The position numbers and the translations under genes were made by a program. DNA of 64,000 nucleotides from Lanius collurio (Eukaryota > Chordata > Aves > Passeriformes > Laniidae). The stretch is taken from contig JACBWW010000007.1 in NCBI GenBank assembly GCA_020086605.1, forward strand, positions 25,159,249 to 25,223,248, written 5' to 3'. Below are positions 35,941 to 48,700 of the stretch, in pieces (position 1 is the first letter of the stretch; every line of letters begins with the position of its first letter). The notes under the pieces were generated by a model that was not told where the DNA came from, searched no databases, and was given only the letters and a program-made list of their open reading frames with translations.

Positions 35941-38900
35941 TCTCTAATGTATTTTAAGATAGTCATTCAGACCCAGAAGCACAGACTTCAAGAAAAATTG
36001 TGATTATTTCTTCATAAAAAACAGGAGCTGACAACTCTGTATGCTAGTGCTGATTTAACACACTAATACTCACATTCCATGCAGTGTAAATGTCAGTAAC
36101 TGGCTTCCAGTGGAGCTCAGAGGAGGTTAGAAAGATGGAGAATCAACTATAACATGCTTGGTTTGGAGCCACAGAGATGGATATTGTGTCTTTGTCTACT
36201 GCAAGTCCCACAAAAAGGCCTGTAAAGAAATTAAGTCTCTGGTACAAACTCAACACAGCTGTGGTTCCAGTTGCTTCTCATCCCTCCTGCAGTTGGAGGC
36301 TGTCTTTGCATTCCCTTAGAAAGCACAAAAGTCTCTTGATCATGTCACAAAAAGTTTTTCACAGGTTTTGTTTTTAACTCTTAGAGTTAATTTTCCCCTT
36401 TGTGCCATTATCCACCCTACAAGAGGATTCACATACAAGATCATAGCAAAGAACACTGTGTCTTCAGAATATTAATTTCTCCTTGCATTTTCACATATTC
36501 AATTTATTTGCCCATTACCTGTTTCCTCCATATCCCATTGCTTCCTGTACTTCCAGGCTGCCCACTGCAGCTTCCCAGTGTTGCTGGCCATGGGCCAGGA
36601 CCACAGCAACTGACTACATCAATCACTTCAGCAGCTTAATCACACCTTTCTTCTAGCTTCCCCCTTATATCAAGGAAATGGCCTGCAAATCTCACAGATG
36701 ACACATTCAGGAATGAAAACCTAATCACTGCTCAGTCAAGCTGTGACAGGGCAGTGCTGAACCTTTGTACTCAGCATCGCAGGGCACCATGCAGCAGAAA
36801 TACACCAGGGTAGCAAACCCACTCCTGCTAATCTGGTCATGCAAGGTCCCATCTCAGATGTCCTCTAAATTCAAGCTCTGAAAGTTGTTCACTGAAAGCT
36901 TTGTCTGATATCAGAGGCAGCAAAAACATGTTACCTTCCTTTTGACTCCAGAGACACACACCAGGCTGGAACTATAAAAAGCTTTAGACATTGGATGCTC
37001 AGAATGCATGTCATAGTCTAAAATCCCTACACACTGCTAAGCCCTTAAATATTTAGTTTCATAATATGCAACACTTGCCAGTGAAAAACAGAGTGGAAAG
37101 AGGGATGTGATTTTTTTCTGCCACTGTGTAAGAGATGCCAGTGCAGAAGAAAGATTCTTCACAAAAAGGTCTACAGATATGCTCAAATACCTGTTATCCC
37201 TCTACCTATGCATATTTTTTACATTTTAAAACAGGAACAACTGCCACTCATATTTAAACTCCCTCTACCACCAAGGCAAATGGCATTCAGAAGACTACCT
37301 GGTACTTCAGAAGACATGCCTTAGCCACCATCTTCTGCAATCTGTTGGGCAAAACAGAAGGAGAAAGACAGCATTTCATCCTTTTGAATCTGGGCAGGAA
37401 TGTAAGATTCAAAGTATCAGAAAGAGAGGATATCATCACCAAATCTGTGGCCACAACCAGCAAAGAACTGAGTGATATGGGCTTTAGTCCAGGAATCACA
37501 GGACTCTGGGTGGGTCTGATGGTACTGATTGGAGTTGATAATGGAAATAAATATCTAAGGCATTATATGGATTTTTAAAAAATAATTACACTCAGAGGTG
37601 TTTACAATGAAATTTAAGTCTTGTGTGTCTGAGCCTCAGTCAATAATAGAACATGTATTTATCACTATATTATGCATAAAGTGTGCATTAATGGATGTTT
37701 AGGTGCTCTCTCAAGGCTTGAACAAGCACTTGAGCCAAAATTGCTAGGATTTTGCAGTCCAGTGTCCTGTTTGAAATAAATATTTCAGGATGACCAAAAC
37801 TGAATATTTTTTCCTGACTTTCTAATAAATGGAAATAACTAGATTTCCAGCTGACTTAGATAATGCTCAAAAACTTAAGATATTGTTAATTGCATTCTTC
37901 TGGGCTGTAGGACACTTCAGTTCAACCATTTCTGCTCCCTGACTGATGAACTGGGGAAATCAAATCCCTGTGATTTGAAGAAAACAAGCAAACAAAATAA
38001 GCAAGCTAAAATACAATCCCACACTTGGACTTTAGATTCTCCTACTTTAAACTGAACTGCTGTGTTTTTTGAGATCCACTTATTGTTATTAGTAATACTG
38101 AGATTTTTAAAAAATTGTACCAAATCTGCTCGAAGCTAAATTATTGTTTCTAATAAAATAAAGCTTTAAATATAGCAGGTTATTTTCTCCACTCTGTCTG
38201 ACATGAGCTATAATCTGGGATTTTTTTTCTCCCTTTCATGGACACCATCTGTTTGTGACCATTAAAATCCATTTTCTATGCTGAAGGGATGGGAATTCAG
38301 AGGGATGTGTTCAGCCACTGTCCAAACAGAACTGTCATTCCTAAGGGATCCATTACACTTTGACACACCCAAGTATTTATGAGCTATAAACTGCCGGCCT
38401 AAAATGGCGATTAATCACCCTGTGCATGGGAGACACTGACAATGACAGAGCATCCTGTAGCTGAGAAGGGAGAGGGGCTGGATGGGGTTTGAGTTTTTGT
38501 TTGTTTTTTGTAATGAGCAGTGTTATATGGCATCAGGTTTTTCCCCCTACGGCACCTTGTTTCCAAGCCATTTGCTCCGACAGCTCTCACAGCCAGTGTT
38601 AAATTAACAGATGTCTTGGAACTGGACACCGAATGAGACCTCTACAGGGCCACCACTTCTCAGCAGCGTTGTCTCTCTGGAGTCACCACCCACTCGCTGC
38701 CAAAGCATCCAGCTGCTTTTCCTGGTGCAACGCTCCTTTCAGGGCTGTTTGAGGCACTGGGTGCAGCTCTGACACCGGTTTGACTGAGCACCCTCATCAC
38801 ATCCAGGCACAATCACAGCAAAATGGTCATGTGAACGAGATTCCTGCAGACTTTTTTCCTGTTATCTCTGAGGCAAATTGTATCCCCCCATTACAAAATT

Positions 38901-40950
38901 GATGTCGTTATAAAACTGATTAGAAGCAGCATTGTCTCTGAAGAAGTCAGACAACACAGCAAAAAGTGTTTTTCAGCTGAGATTTAATACAGAAGAGATA
39001 ATTTCAAGACTTTTGCTCCATATGGTAGGGGAACACATCACATAGTTCTCACACCCACATAAGAAACTGCATAAGGGAACAAAGAGAAGGAAATACAAAT
39101 GCTGGTAAAAAAAAAACATAAGTGCAAAGACAATCAGAATATTTGCTCTAGACACTTCTGAGACTGCGAATCCAACAGACTACTGTAAAATTTAGACAGA
39201 ATTTATAGAAAAATCAAAAAATCACAGCCACTGCAGAAACCATCTTATTTTTATACTTGCCAGCCTAATATTCTAGCTCTTTGCATGCACAGAAAAGCAA
39301 CTGTCTTGTCTAAGCTGAGCTTTTCAGTGCCTACCACCCTCTGGGGATTTACAAACAAGGCTCCTGCTGCTCACCTTCCCAGGGGACCCAAGCTCACAGG
39401 CATGCTCAGTGAACACCAACACACAGCACTTTCTTAAGCAAGGCACCATACTGTTTCATGAAATAGAAAACAGAATAATGGTAAAATCATGGACAAGCTG
39501 GAGCAGTAGATCTTAATTGTGATAGATTTAATAACCATTGTGCATTCAGTGAAGCACCAAATGACAGATGTGCACACATACTTGGGACTGAAACTGCACT
39601 CCCCATTCCTTGGTGAGTGTTCTCACCAGTGGATTGCAGGGCCAGAACTATTAAGCCTGTTCCCATGCATTTCTCATCTCCAAATCTTCAACTGCTTTTT
39701 TTCACAATAGAACAGCCTCAGCAGTGTCCCAATGGCAGCCTGGGCATTCCTCCTCACCAAAGCTCTCCCACTTTCCAGGTAAGTTCTCTCAGGCAAGTAA
39801 AGAAATGCTATATACAAACACCATTACCAGTTGCTACTTTGAAAACAAATGCATGATTTTATCACCTGCATCTAGTGGGATGACTTTAAGGCTTCTGCTG
39901 AGTCCTTTTTAGTCTGAGCATCCTCCAGGACGTGAGCTGACAAAAGGTACCTGTGCTTCATAATTTCTACCAGCTAAAATTCAGCTACCTTCCCACTTAG
40001 TGTGCAGTTCTAATTACCACCTCCAACAACCTCTCCTGCTACCTATACTTGCAATGGAGGTATTCAATTCATATTGAAAAATCCCAGGCCCAGAAACAGG
40101 GATCTAAGAGGTCACCTTTCTTCAGTCCTGTACCTGACCTGAGCCCTCAGCAACTTAAGGCTGTACACCTTGAACACAAATAATAGCATCATCTTTATCA
40201 GACTGTGTGATGCAATTGAAATGGGAGTATTTTAAATGCCAAGAAAAAGGAGCAAACAAAAAAGCACGCAAGGCTCATTCAGTAGATCTCAGGAAAAAAT
40301 GTTTGCTGGCCTGCTGCAGCCAATTTAAATCTCTCAGTACCATTCAGCCACACTCATGAGAAACATGGTTCAGAGAGCAGCTTACGCATTTTCCTCAAAT
40401 TCTAGTACATGTTATTGATGACATTTTTTTAGGCATTTTCTCCCTATTCTTAGGTTGTACATCAAGGATAAGACAATAACTGTAGACCTGTACAGTCGCT
40501 GAGCTGTATGATATGAGATCAAGAAGCTGTATCCTAGTGAGCTGTAGTAAAGAGGGGCAGTACATTCCTTGGTTCCTCCCAAATGCTGTGAGCACTCTGG
40601 TTTTCTCTACTGCATCAAGCAAATGAAGACCAAGTGACACAGTTCAGATCTATCTCTAATATTTCTCCAGATATTCAGGGGGTTGAGGGATTAAACCAGT
40701 TACTAATGAGGCTGTTGATCTTAGGTAATTGGAAAAATACTACCGTGATCATTAATCTTAACAAAAGCTATTTACGGGCAGAGTGCAAATATATTGATAA
40801 AAGAGCCAGAAGTTAAAAAACTACTCCGCCACCCTGTAAAATATGCAAACTATTTGCTTTCAGGGGCACTGGCCAAAGATGTAAACAAAAGTCTGAAGAA
40901 ATTCGCATTAAAGAGAGTTCCTTTTCTTGCCTTGCTTAGCACTGACACAC
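35941..40950. other. AT-rich non-coding stretch with one splice-flanked candidate exon
   Basis: No gene is recognised. The only notable item is the candidate 68-bp exon at 39711-39778. Composition rises towards the CpG island at the right end. Confidence 0.5.
39711..39778 (+). other. Candidate exon with strong splice sites (unrecognised)
   Basis: A pyrimidine-rich acceptor (ctttttttcacaatag) precedes it and a consensus donor (CAG followed by GTAAGT) follows it, 68 bases apart. All three + frames are open across the exon. One reads QPQQCPNGSLGIPPHQSS, which has natural-looking composition. I do not recognise a protein. It could be a coding, UTR or lncRNA exon, or a chance pairing. In 64 kb a few such pairings are expected by chance. 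Confidence 0.22.
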
Positions 40951-41402
40951 GATGGAAATCTCGTACTCGGCGAAAGAAGGCGGCTTGCGAAGCTTGCGGC
41001 TTGCTGTATTTTGGCTGGCTGACAATGCCCACGCCGAGAGGCCGTGGGACGGCAGGCAGCGATGGCTGCCGAGCGCTCCTCGCCGCGCGGCTGCTGAGGA
41101 GCCGCTTCCAGAACGGAGTGAAACCGCTGGATGCAGCAGCTGGAGTAAAGAGCTGCCCGAGCGGGCACACCTCCACGTCAGCGACAGAGCCGGGGCTCCT
41201 AGAGGGGTGTCTGCTACTGATACCTAAAAGGGAGGCCATTCACTGCTTAAAGGGCTTTTTATTGCATGGTTGTGATATTCCTTGAGCGCAGGCTCTGCCT
41301 CCCGCCCCGCACGGGCGCGTCCTGCAATGCGCGGGCACGGCCGCTCATGCACGGCTCCGCAGGGGTTTAAGCTCTGCCTGAGCCGGGAGCGCTCCTCCCA
41401 AA

Positions 41403-41507
41403 ATGTCCCCGGACGTGCTACAGCTGCTGCTGGGGGACGAGACGGGGAGGCGGTTGGCCCCTCTACCCCACAGGCAGCAGCTCCTTTCGCTGCCTCCAAG
41501 TCCATGA
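41403..41507 (+). CDS. Short ORF in CpG island (34 aa), uORF or first-exon candidate
   Basis: ATG at 41403 has A at -3 (ccaaaATGt), a fair initiation context. The product starts MSPDVLQLLLGDETG, is Leu-rich and ends at a TGA at 41505-41507. It would be an upstream ORF if transcription runs rightwards from the island. No family is recognised, and GC-rich sequence yields such frames readily. Confidence 0.2.
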   Translation: MSPDVLQLLLGDETGRRLAPLPHRQQLLSLPPSP

Positions 41508-41765
41508 CGGAGGAGTGACAGAGCCGCGGAGCAGCGCGCATCCCTTGCTCGTACAGAGGATGCCTGCCCGCAGTCGAGCATCCCTCCCGCGCGAACACCC
41601 GCACCGCCCCCTCCCCATACGCAGGGGCGGGTTCCCTTTGTCAAAGGCTCCAGGAGGTGTCCTCCCCGCCCGTCGCCCCCGCCTCCGTGCCCGCTCGGAG
41701 CGGGAGGGACCGCGGGCTCGCAGCCACCCCGGGGCGGGACCCCCGGCAGCGCCGCGACCTCCGGC

Positions 41766-41777
41766 GCCACCTGCTGG
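41766..41777 (-). promoter_or_regulatory. CTCF core motif in CpG island
   Basis: The minus strand reads CCAGCAGGTGGC, a 12/12 match to the core CCASYAGRKGGC, and continues into GCC, as strong CTCF sites do. CTCF binds such sites at insulators and promoters and anchors chromatin loops. Occupancy is inferred. Confidence 0.65.
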
Positions 41778-41822
41778 CGGCGGGCGGCGCTGCAGCGCTG
41801 CTCCCGCGGGGCGGGGCCGCCG

Positions 41823-41853
41823 CCCCTGCCCCGGCCCCCCGGCTCCCCGGCCC
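41823..41853 (-). promoter_or_regulatory. G-quadruplex-prone block
   Basis: Five runs of three to six G on the minus strand are separated by loops of only two to four bases. This satisfies the standard G3+N1-7 rule with runs to spare. It lies about 50 bases from the CTCF core inside the CpG island. Confidence 0.6.
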
Positions 41854-42089
41854 TCCGTCTCTCTCGAGGAAAAGTCTCTTCCCGAGGCATTTGCGACCTC
41901 TGGTTTGGGTTCCCCCGCCCCCGTTTCCTGTTATCACAGCAGGGCTTTGCGGCGCCGTGCGGGCGGGGCGCGGGTGGTTCCGGCCCGGAGCGAGGGGGGG
42001 CGGCGGCGGCTCCTGTTACACGTGGCCGTGATCCCGAGTTTCTGCACCTCGGGATGCTGCTGGAAAGCGCCTCTAAGAGGGTGGCTTTT

Positions 42090-45000
42090 CTTAAAGGAAG
42101 ACAATATGTCTCCTCCCGTTTTTTGTGTAACCCGTGATCTGTGCATCTCACTGAGGAAGGAGAGCATCAGGTTAGGACAGTAGGCTGCCTTTGTCGCCTG
42201 TACACACTCCGTGGAATCAGCAATGCTGAATTTTATCCAGGATATTTGCATGGCTTTAAGTGAAGGCAAGCTGCCCCTTCCAGGAGGATGTAGAAACAAC
42301 AGGGGCTCCAGCCTGAACTTCACACCCCAACCATCAGCAAAAGCTAGTTTTCCTTCGAAGATATTTCCTTCGGAGTCACAGAGAAACCCTGAACAATGAA
42401 CACCAAGATGCTGGGAAACATCCTTGTTCTTTGCAAATAAAGACATCTCAAAAAGAGCATGAGCTCACATTCTCGGTTCCAAATACTCAGCTCTTGCTTT
42501 GCAACTTGCAAAACATCCTCAGTGTCTGAAAGTAGGAGCTGCATCGCCTCCCTACCGGGAAGAGCCCTTGGGCTGAGCACTACATCCTGGTGCCACTTCT
42601 GCAGGAGAGCTAGGAAGGCCTGGAGCAACTCTTCCCAGCTGAGCAAACACAGGAACCTCTTGATATGGGAAAATGAAAAAATCAGAAGGACAGCTTTTCC
42701 CATGTGCCTCCCTTGCTTTATGCCTAAGCCATGGTGAAAATAAGTTACACACGTACATGCAGCTGTGAGCAGGAACAGGGAAGAAATTTTCTGTGCACCA
42801 GTGTATGAGAAGGACACAAGTGAAACAGTCCTTAGATTACACCAACAATTGGTCAGCTATGCAGTGCTGCAGATTCACCAAAACAATCTAGCAGTCCCTG
42901 TTTAAGCAGTGTCCTCCTCTGTTTCATCCCAGTCCAATTCCCACTTACATAAAGAACAGCAACGCCCTAGAGCTATTTACTCACGTGTTTCTGGAGAGGA
43001 GGTGATTATTATTGCTGGTGGCTCTCAGAAGAAATGTATGTGAGATAAGATCTAAGGAGAAAATGAAAAGGAACAATGGTCATTTGGAAACAGGCTGTTC
43101 TCTGAGGGTGACATTTTCAAGCAAGTGTTGACTTGTGGGGTCAGTGAGAAGCTGAGTGAGAAGAAGGTTGATACGAATAAAGTACACACAATGAGAGGCT
43201 TGACCAAAGTTGAAATGTTTATGGGCTTCCTCATAAAATTTCCACTGCTCCCTCCTTACAGGCCACATTGAAAAGATGGTAGGAGCAGCTTATCATTAAA
43301 CAGTTCATGTCACTGTTTTCTCATCCTGATAGAAAGCAAAAGAATCCATGATTATTTTAAGCAAAATTTTGAACCCAAAGGTGTAAGGAAGTCTTAAAAG
43401 TAACATCTTTGAGGAGAATGAAAGAGAAAACATCATTGCAGAGTCGCATTACAGCTGCAGAAAACAGCATTTGAAATATGAACAATTCATGGCTGTTAAA
43501 GCAGGCGTTCAGTGTGGACTCTTCATTTTCCCATTTTCCTTCTTGTATTAATCTCATCTGTATGGCTAGGGCCCACAGGGTGCCTTGCACACCTGTGATG
43601 ACACATTGCATCCATCCTCCTCTGTTCCTCCAAGGCACAGCTCTGAAGGAGAGACTGCTGCCTGCTGCCAGGATGGAAGCGAAGGGGAATGCCTGGGCAG
43701 ATGGGCTCCAGGCTCAGCCAGGATGTGCACGGATGAGGGGCAGCTAGAAACTGTGTCTTAAACCCCATGTCAGCTGTGATTTGCCTTTTGACCCACAGGC
43801 AGGTAGCTAACTCCCCTCCAAGCTCCAGGGGCTCTGGGAGGGCTCCAAAAGCGAGTAAAAGGGTGCTGGGGGCCTTTGGGGTTTGCATAAGGGTGCAAGT
43901 AGGGATTTAATGTTCATATAACCTTTATCAGCCTTCAACACTGTAGAAGGACCTGCCCAAATTGAATAAATAACAAAGTGAACCGTAAATTCATAGAACA
44001 AGATATTTGTGTTTCATTACTAAGTCTGCTGAATTGCTCCCTGACATATTGCAGCCTCTGTGAACAATATTTCTGTTCATCCTTTTTTGCATATGGCAGT
44101 TTTTAAATGCAATTTTCAGGGATCAAAGCTGTGGTCAGTATTCCCAGTGTGAGAGTATTCTTTTTTTGTTAAGTACCTGACATCACACCTAGTGCATATT
44201 TTGGTTAGGTTGACATCTGCTTTCTCCTGTTTTGTGGTGGAATATTAGTTTCATCCGTGTGAAGCTTCAGGATATGATTCATCTATGTTTTTATAGAGCA
44301 TGTGCACTACAGCAATATCCAGATGTTATGGGCAGTAATTAGGAATTAATTTGAACTAGTTATAGTAGAGTTTATTAAAGAAATTATTGAAGTGCTTTGT
44401 AATTAAAATAATATACTAATACTAATTTAAAAGATACTTTTGCTTTTATTTTAAACAAGTAATAGCAAACACCAAAATAATCAGCTTTGTTAGATCATCT
44501 TGGTTGTACTAAAACAGCAATTAAAAATTAGTGATATTCTTTATATCACTAATGGGAATCTTCAAATTAATCAGCTGCCTTTTTTTTAGCCTGTTTTGCA
44601 ATGCAAGACACATAATCAGATTTTGAAAACTGAAACTTAATTCTCTCTTTCAGTGGCAAAGATGGATGAAACAAAGACAGATGGATCTTCTTGAACTGAA
44701 AAGCTTATTGAGCACCAAGCACTTTTTCAGCAGATACACATTCATATTTCCTGGTTGAGAGGTAGAAGTAACCAAAATATGTACTAAGCCAGGCACTGTT
44801 GTTTAGTGAAGCTTCTGTTGATTTGCATAGGTTCTGTATGATACTGTTGTCTATTACTATGTGAAGATTACATACCCTGAGCCCCTGCTTAAAGACGAAT
44901 ACAAAAGGCTGGTTTAAACATAAGCAAAAGCGAGGAAGTACAACCGGGATATTTGGAATCTATCTATATTTGGGGGGATTTTTGAACCTTAGCTCTGTGA

Positions 45001-45694
45001 CCAGGAATATGGACAGGATTAGGTCCAAACTGCTTATGAGCAGCTTCATCCAGGACATCATCAGATGGCCAGGAAGGCAGATAGAGAAGGAGACTGCCAG
45101 TTAAGAAACAGTCAAACTTGTTCTTTTCTTTTATTTAGAAGTGTTAACACATCTCAAGACAGCAGACAATGCCTGTGCAACACACTGCAAATGCATAAAA
45201 AAAGCCTCTTCTGAATGGATTTCTCCTTCTTACAGGGAAGGACACATAGATAGATGGGGTCAGTACAAGCTCAGTTGGACTATCCATGAGCAATGACTGC
45301 TGTATGACTGTAGCATCTTATGCTCAAGGAGCATGGTAATGACCACATTTTTTTTTTTTAAAAAAAAAAAAATTTATATTAAATTAGATGCTTAATTCAC
45401 TTGGGCACATTTAATGTCACAGAATTTGCACCCAGTTGCAGCATCTGGAAGTTAACATTAGAGAATGAATGAGTTACAGTATGAGCTGAGACCTGCAGAG
45501 ACATGGAGGTGGCTGAGTGTCTCTGCTGCAAGTGAGAGCACTGTGAGCAGTGTGGCTGGTGCTCAGCACACACAGCTCAGAACTAAGTCTTCAGGAACAC
45601 ATTAAGATGCTTGTAAACAATACATTCTTCTTGCTTTTCTAATGATAGATGATTTCTTTTTCATTCTGCTAGACTAAGGGATTTTTTTGACTGA
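42090..45694. other. Non-coding stretch right of the CpG island, no gene recognised
   Basis: Composition falls back to AT-rich by about 42200. Minus-strand ORFs of 157-170 codons at 41934-42817 have no recognisable domain and overlap island sequence. A T12/A13 inverted homopolymer lies at 45348-45372. Confidence 0.55.
45348..45372. repeat. T12-A13 inverted homopolymer
   Basis: Twelve T are followed immediately by thirteen A, making a perfect head-to-head homopolymer palindrome. Confidence 0.85.
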
Positions 45695-45790
45695 CCTCAT
45701 CTAGTAGATGTCCCTGCTCATTGCAGGGGCTTTAGACTAGATGACCTTTTAAGGTCCCTTTGAACCCAAACTGTTCTGTAATTCTAAGAT
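45695..45790 (+). mobile_element. CR1 LINE 3' tail fragment
   Basis: It shows the classic avian CR1 ending in order: 'tgtccctgctcattgcagg', 'gactagatgacctttta', 'aaggtccctttgaacccaaa', then 'ctgttctgtaattct'. Only the last ~100 bases survive. Confidence 0.85.
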
Positions 45791-48700
45791 TTACCTTCTT
45801 GCACCACCTCCAGATTTGTGAACATTGTAAAACCTGCATTAGAACTGCTGTAATTTGCAATACATCAGTAGTGTGCAACTCAATTTCTTCTGTTTAGGAT
45901 AGAGTGTGGACTGGAAGCCAAGGAGTGAGTAAAAGTACATTTCAAAACAATTAAATCTATAAATGTAAGTCAAGACAATTAATACTATGGCATAATCAAT
46001 CCTATCTGACCAGTGAATAAACTCACTAAGCAGCTAACAGAGAAGAAACTGGAATTCCTTTATGCATACAAGAAGAAATCTATTGCATAGAGATTATGGA
46101 GGTTTTCTGCCTTTGGGTTTGCCTCACACTAGCTTCATATATTTTTTTTGTTTTGACTTCTATATGAAATGGGCAAAGCTTTGTGGTTTGTTTTTTTTGT
46201 TTGTTTTGGTTTTAAATCCCAGTTGCATGGGGAGAGACCAGAAGCACAGAGATTTTATAGCTCTGATTCTCAAACACAGTGAGCTGCCCAACCCCTACAT
46301 GGCAGAAATTCTTCTGTGTGTTGGAGGGTCTGAGCATGACTTGGTTGGAATCACTCAGCACGTGGCTGACTGGGGAATCTGGACAATGAATTGGCCTCCT
46401 GTGTCTCCAGTGAAAACGGGCTTGGTGCACGTGCACTGAACAGCCCTCCAGCACCAAGAGATGAAGATAAGTGAGCAGAGGGCTTTGGAGAGGGTGCTAT
46501 ATCTCAGCTGAGGGCCTTTAATGAGTCTAACCTGATCCTCTCTTTCAGCATGGCAGTACCTTACAGCATGGATTATTACATTGTACTGGGAGGAGGCAGT
46601 TCATTGGTGGAAATTAAAATCCAAAACACAGTTACATTTTCAGGATTTGTGAGGCATAGAGAAAAGAAAGTCCATTCATACCAAACATTTTTTAAGAAGA
46701 ATGTATTGGTGTCACTACTCCCCATTTCTAACTCAGTGTCCACAGTGTATCTGTGTGAAGCGATGAATTTTTCCTGACTGCACTTGCTGAAAGCATTGTG
46801 TTAATCTTCACTTTAAGCACAAGAGCACATGTGCTACAGTCTTTTACACATCTTGCTTTCCCTTTTAACCCACAAAATATTCCCTTTAAATTTTATTTCT
46901 AAAGACTACAGTACAAAAAAAAGTAATTAAATGGGACATACTTTTTGGACAATCTGACATTTTAATGGAATAAAATCTTTGCTGAAAATCTGCTGTAAAG
47001 CTTGTCCTGTTTTATTTAGCAAAATAGATACAACTTTGAGTGCCCATTTTTGTTTTTTTTCTTTGTAGCACAAATAGCTCAAAATTAAAGTCTTTGAGTA
47101 TTAGTTTGACAAGGGGGCAAAAATGCACCATCAGTCAACTGCTACCCATAGAAAACCTACAAAGGTTTTCTTTAAAAAGCAAACACCTTGCACCTTGCAA
47201 AGCCTGAATGAACAATTGCAGTCTCAAAAATGCCTTAAACGGAAGGGGTTTGCATTTCTTAGGACCACTAAAAAAGTGAATTCCCCCCAAAAAAGCTCAT
47301 GCACTGAGATCATTCCGCTATTAGGTGCCCAGGACATAATCAGGACAGTTACCTCTAGGTCACCAGCCTACACAGATATTCATCCTGGTTAGACCATGTG
47401 CCATGCACTTAATAAAGGTCTTTCATGCCCTGCAATCTTGTGTAAACTGTCACTTCTCCAGAGCTTTGTGAAGTGTGAATTCAAGCATGCAAACTCCTAA
47501 TGATACAGCAGGAACTTGTACCAGCACAGTCCATCTGCCACATTAAGGTCAGGCCTGGAGTTCACTGTCATCTGTTGGTGACACCAGTCATCAGCAAACT
47601 CCCAAATTATGTGTTCATTCAGGGATACAATAAAAGAAAGTTCACTTGAGTGGCAGGAGAGACACCAATATTTAAATATATTCCAGTACTATCAAGTGCT
47701 AAGACACAGTAAAAGCCTTTACAAGTGAGATATGTGGGGTTTTTTTCTCCAACAGCTGAATTTGTGCTGAGGTCGACAGCTCACAAATGAAGTCTGTAGC
47801 AGAAAGAAGAATAGAAGCCCTTATCTGCTGTGCTTTCCTGGTATATAACTGCATTTCCTCTGTCCCTAGACATGAACACCCTACATCTGCCCATTCTTAC
47901 CTCACACTCTGTGTGGGGAAAGTAGTTGTGCCACTTTTGCTAGTTAATTTTGCTATAGCTTGCTATCAGATACATCTAGGATGGTAGCAACACCCTAACA
48001 CAGTTCTCTCTTACCCCTCCCCAAAGCCTCATTTATGATAAGGATTTATTTCTTTATTATTGGACTTGTTTACTCAACAAGTAGTAATGATTCCACACTG
48101 CCAACCATCTATGGCATATGTGACACTTTAATGGCAATTGTAATTTCCTTTCATGCAAAGGAAGAGTTCTGGCAGCCCAGCTCAGCAAGGGGGATCATCT
48201 TTTCTGCAAAAGAATCTGCCTCCAGAAGAAAATTCCCATTTTTTTGAATATTTTGGGGTTATTTTTTCTCTACAAGAAATTCTCAAAGTTTTCAATAAAT
48301 AAAATTAAGATAATCAATGATAAATTTAGGAATAGACACAAACTTTCTTCTTGTGGTATACAGCAAGGATATGAAAAGTCAGTGATTAGTCCTGAAAAAG
48401 AGACTTTGGATGCTGTCTCCTCCATTCCTCCAAAAGTCTTTGCAGTCCCATGTTTAGATCCTTCATATACAATACAGGAGAGTCTTGTTCAACTCCTTGC
48501 TCTGATGTATATTCAAATTATTTAAAGAGCTCCAACAGGGGCAATAAAAGAAATGCCACACACTACTTCCTAACTTTTTTTGTCCCCCCACCTTCTCTCC
48601 ACTCCCTCTTCCCCCCAAGCCTTTGTGGTCAGAGTAACTTTGCAAACAGCATCAGAGCAAGTGTTGGATGTGGAACTCACACCAAGCAAATGTGCTATTC

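Larger units (their letters stand above)
40960..42080. promoter_or_regulatory. CpG island, probable promoter
   Basis: About 1.1 kb of dense CpG and high GC stand in otherwise AT-rich DNA. It includes GC-box (Sp1-type) words GGGCGGGGCC near 41809-41818 and GGGCGGGGCGCGGG near 41960, and a CRE-like half site CCACGTCAG near 41172. Most avian CpG islands of this size mark promoters of expressed genes. Long ORFs occur in five of six frames, which is a by-product of GC content and not evidence of coding. I see no TATA box and no exon that I can assign, so direction and gene are unknown. Confidence 0.75.

Noticed and set aside
40794..42183. Long ORFs on both strands across the CpG island (up to 268 codons)
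   Set aside because: Several frames are open at once because GC-rich DNA has few stops. No domain is recognised and compositions are Arg/Pro/Ala-biased.
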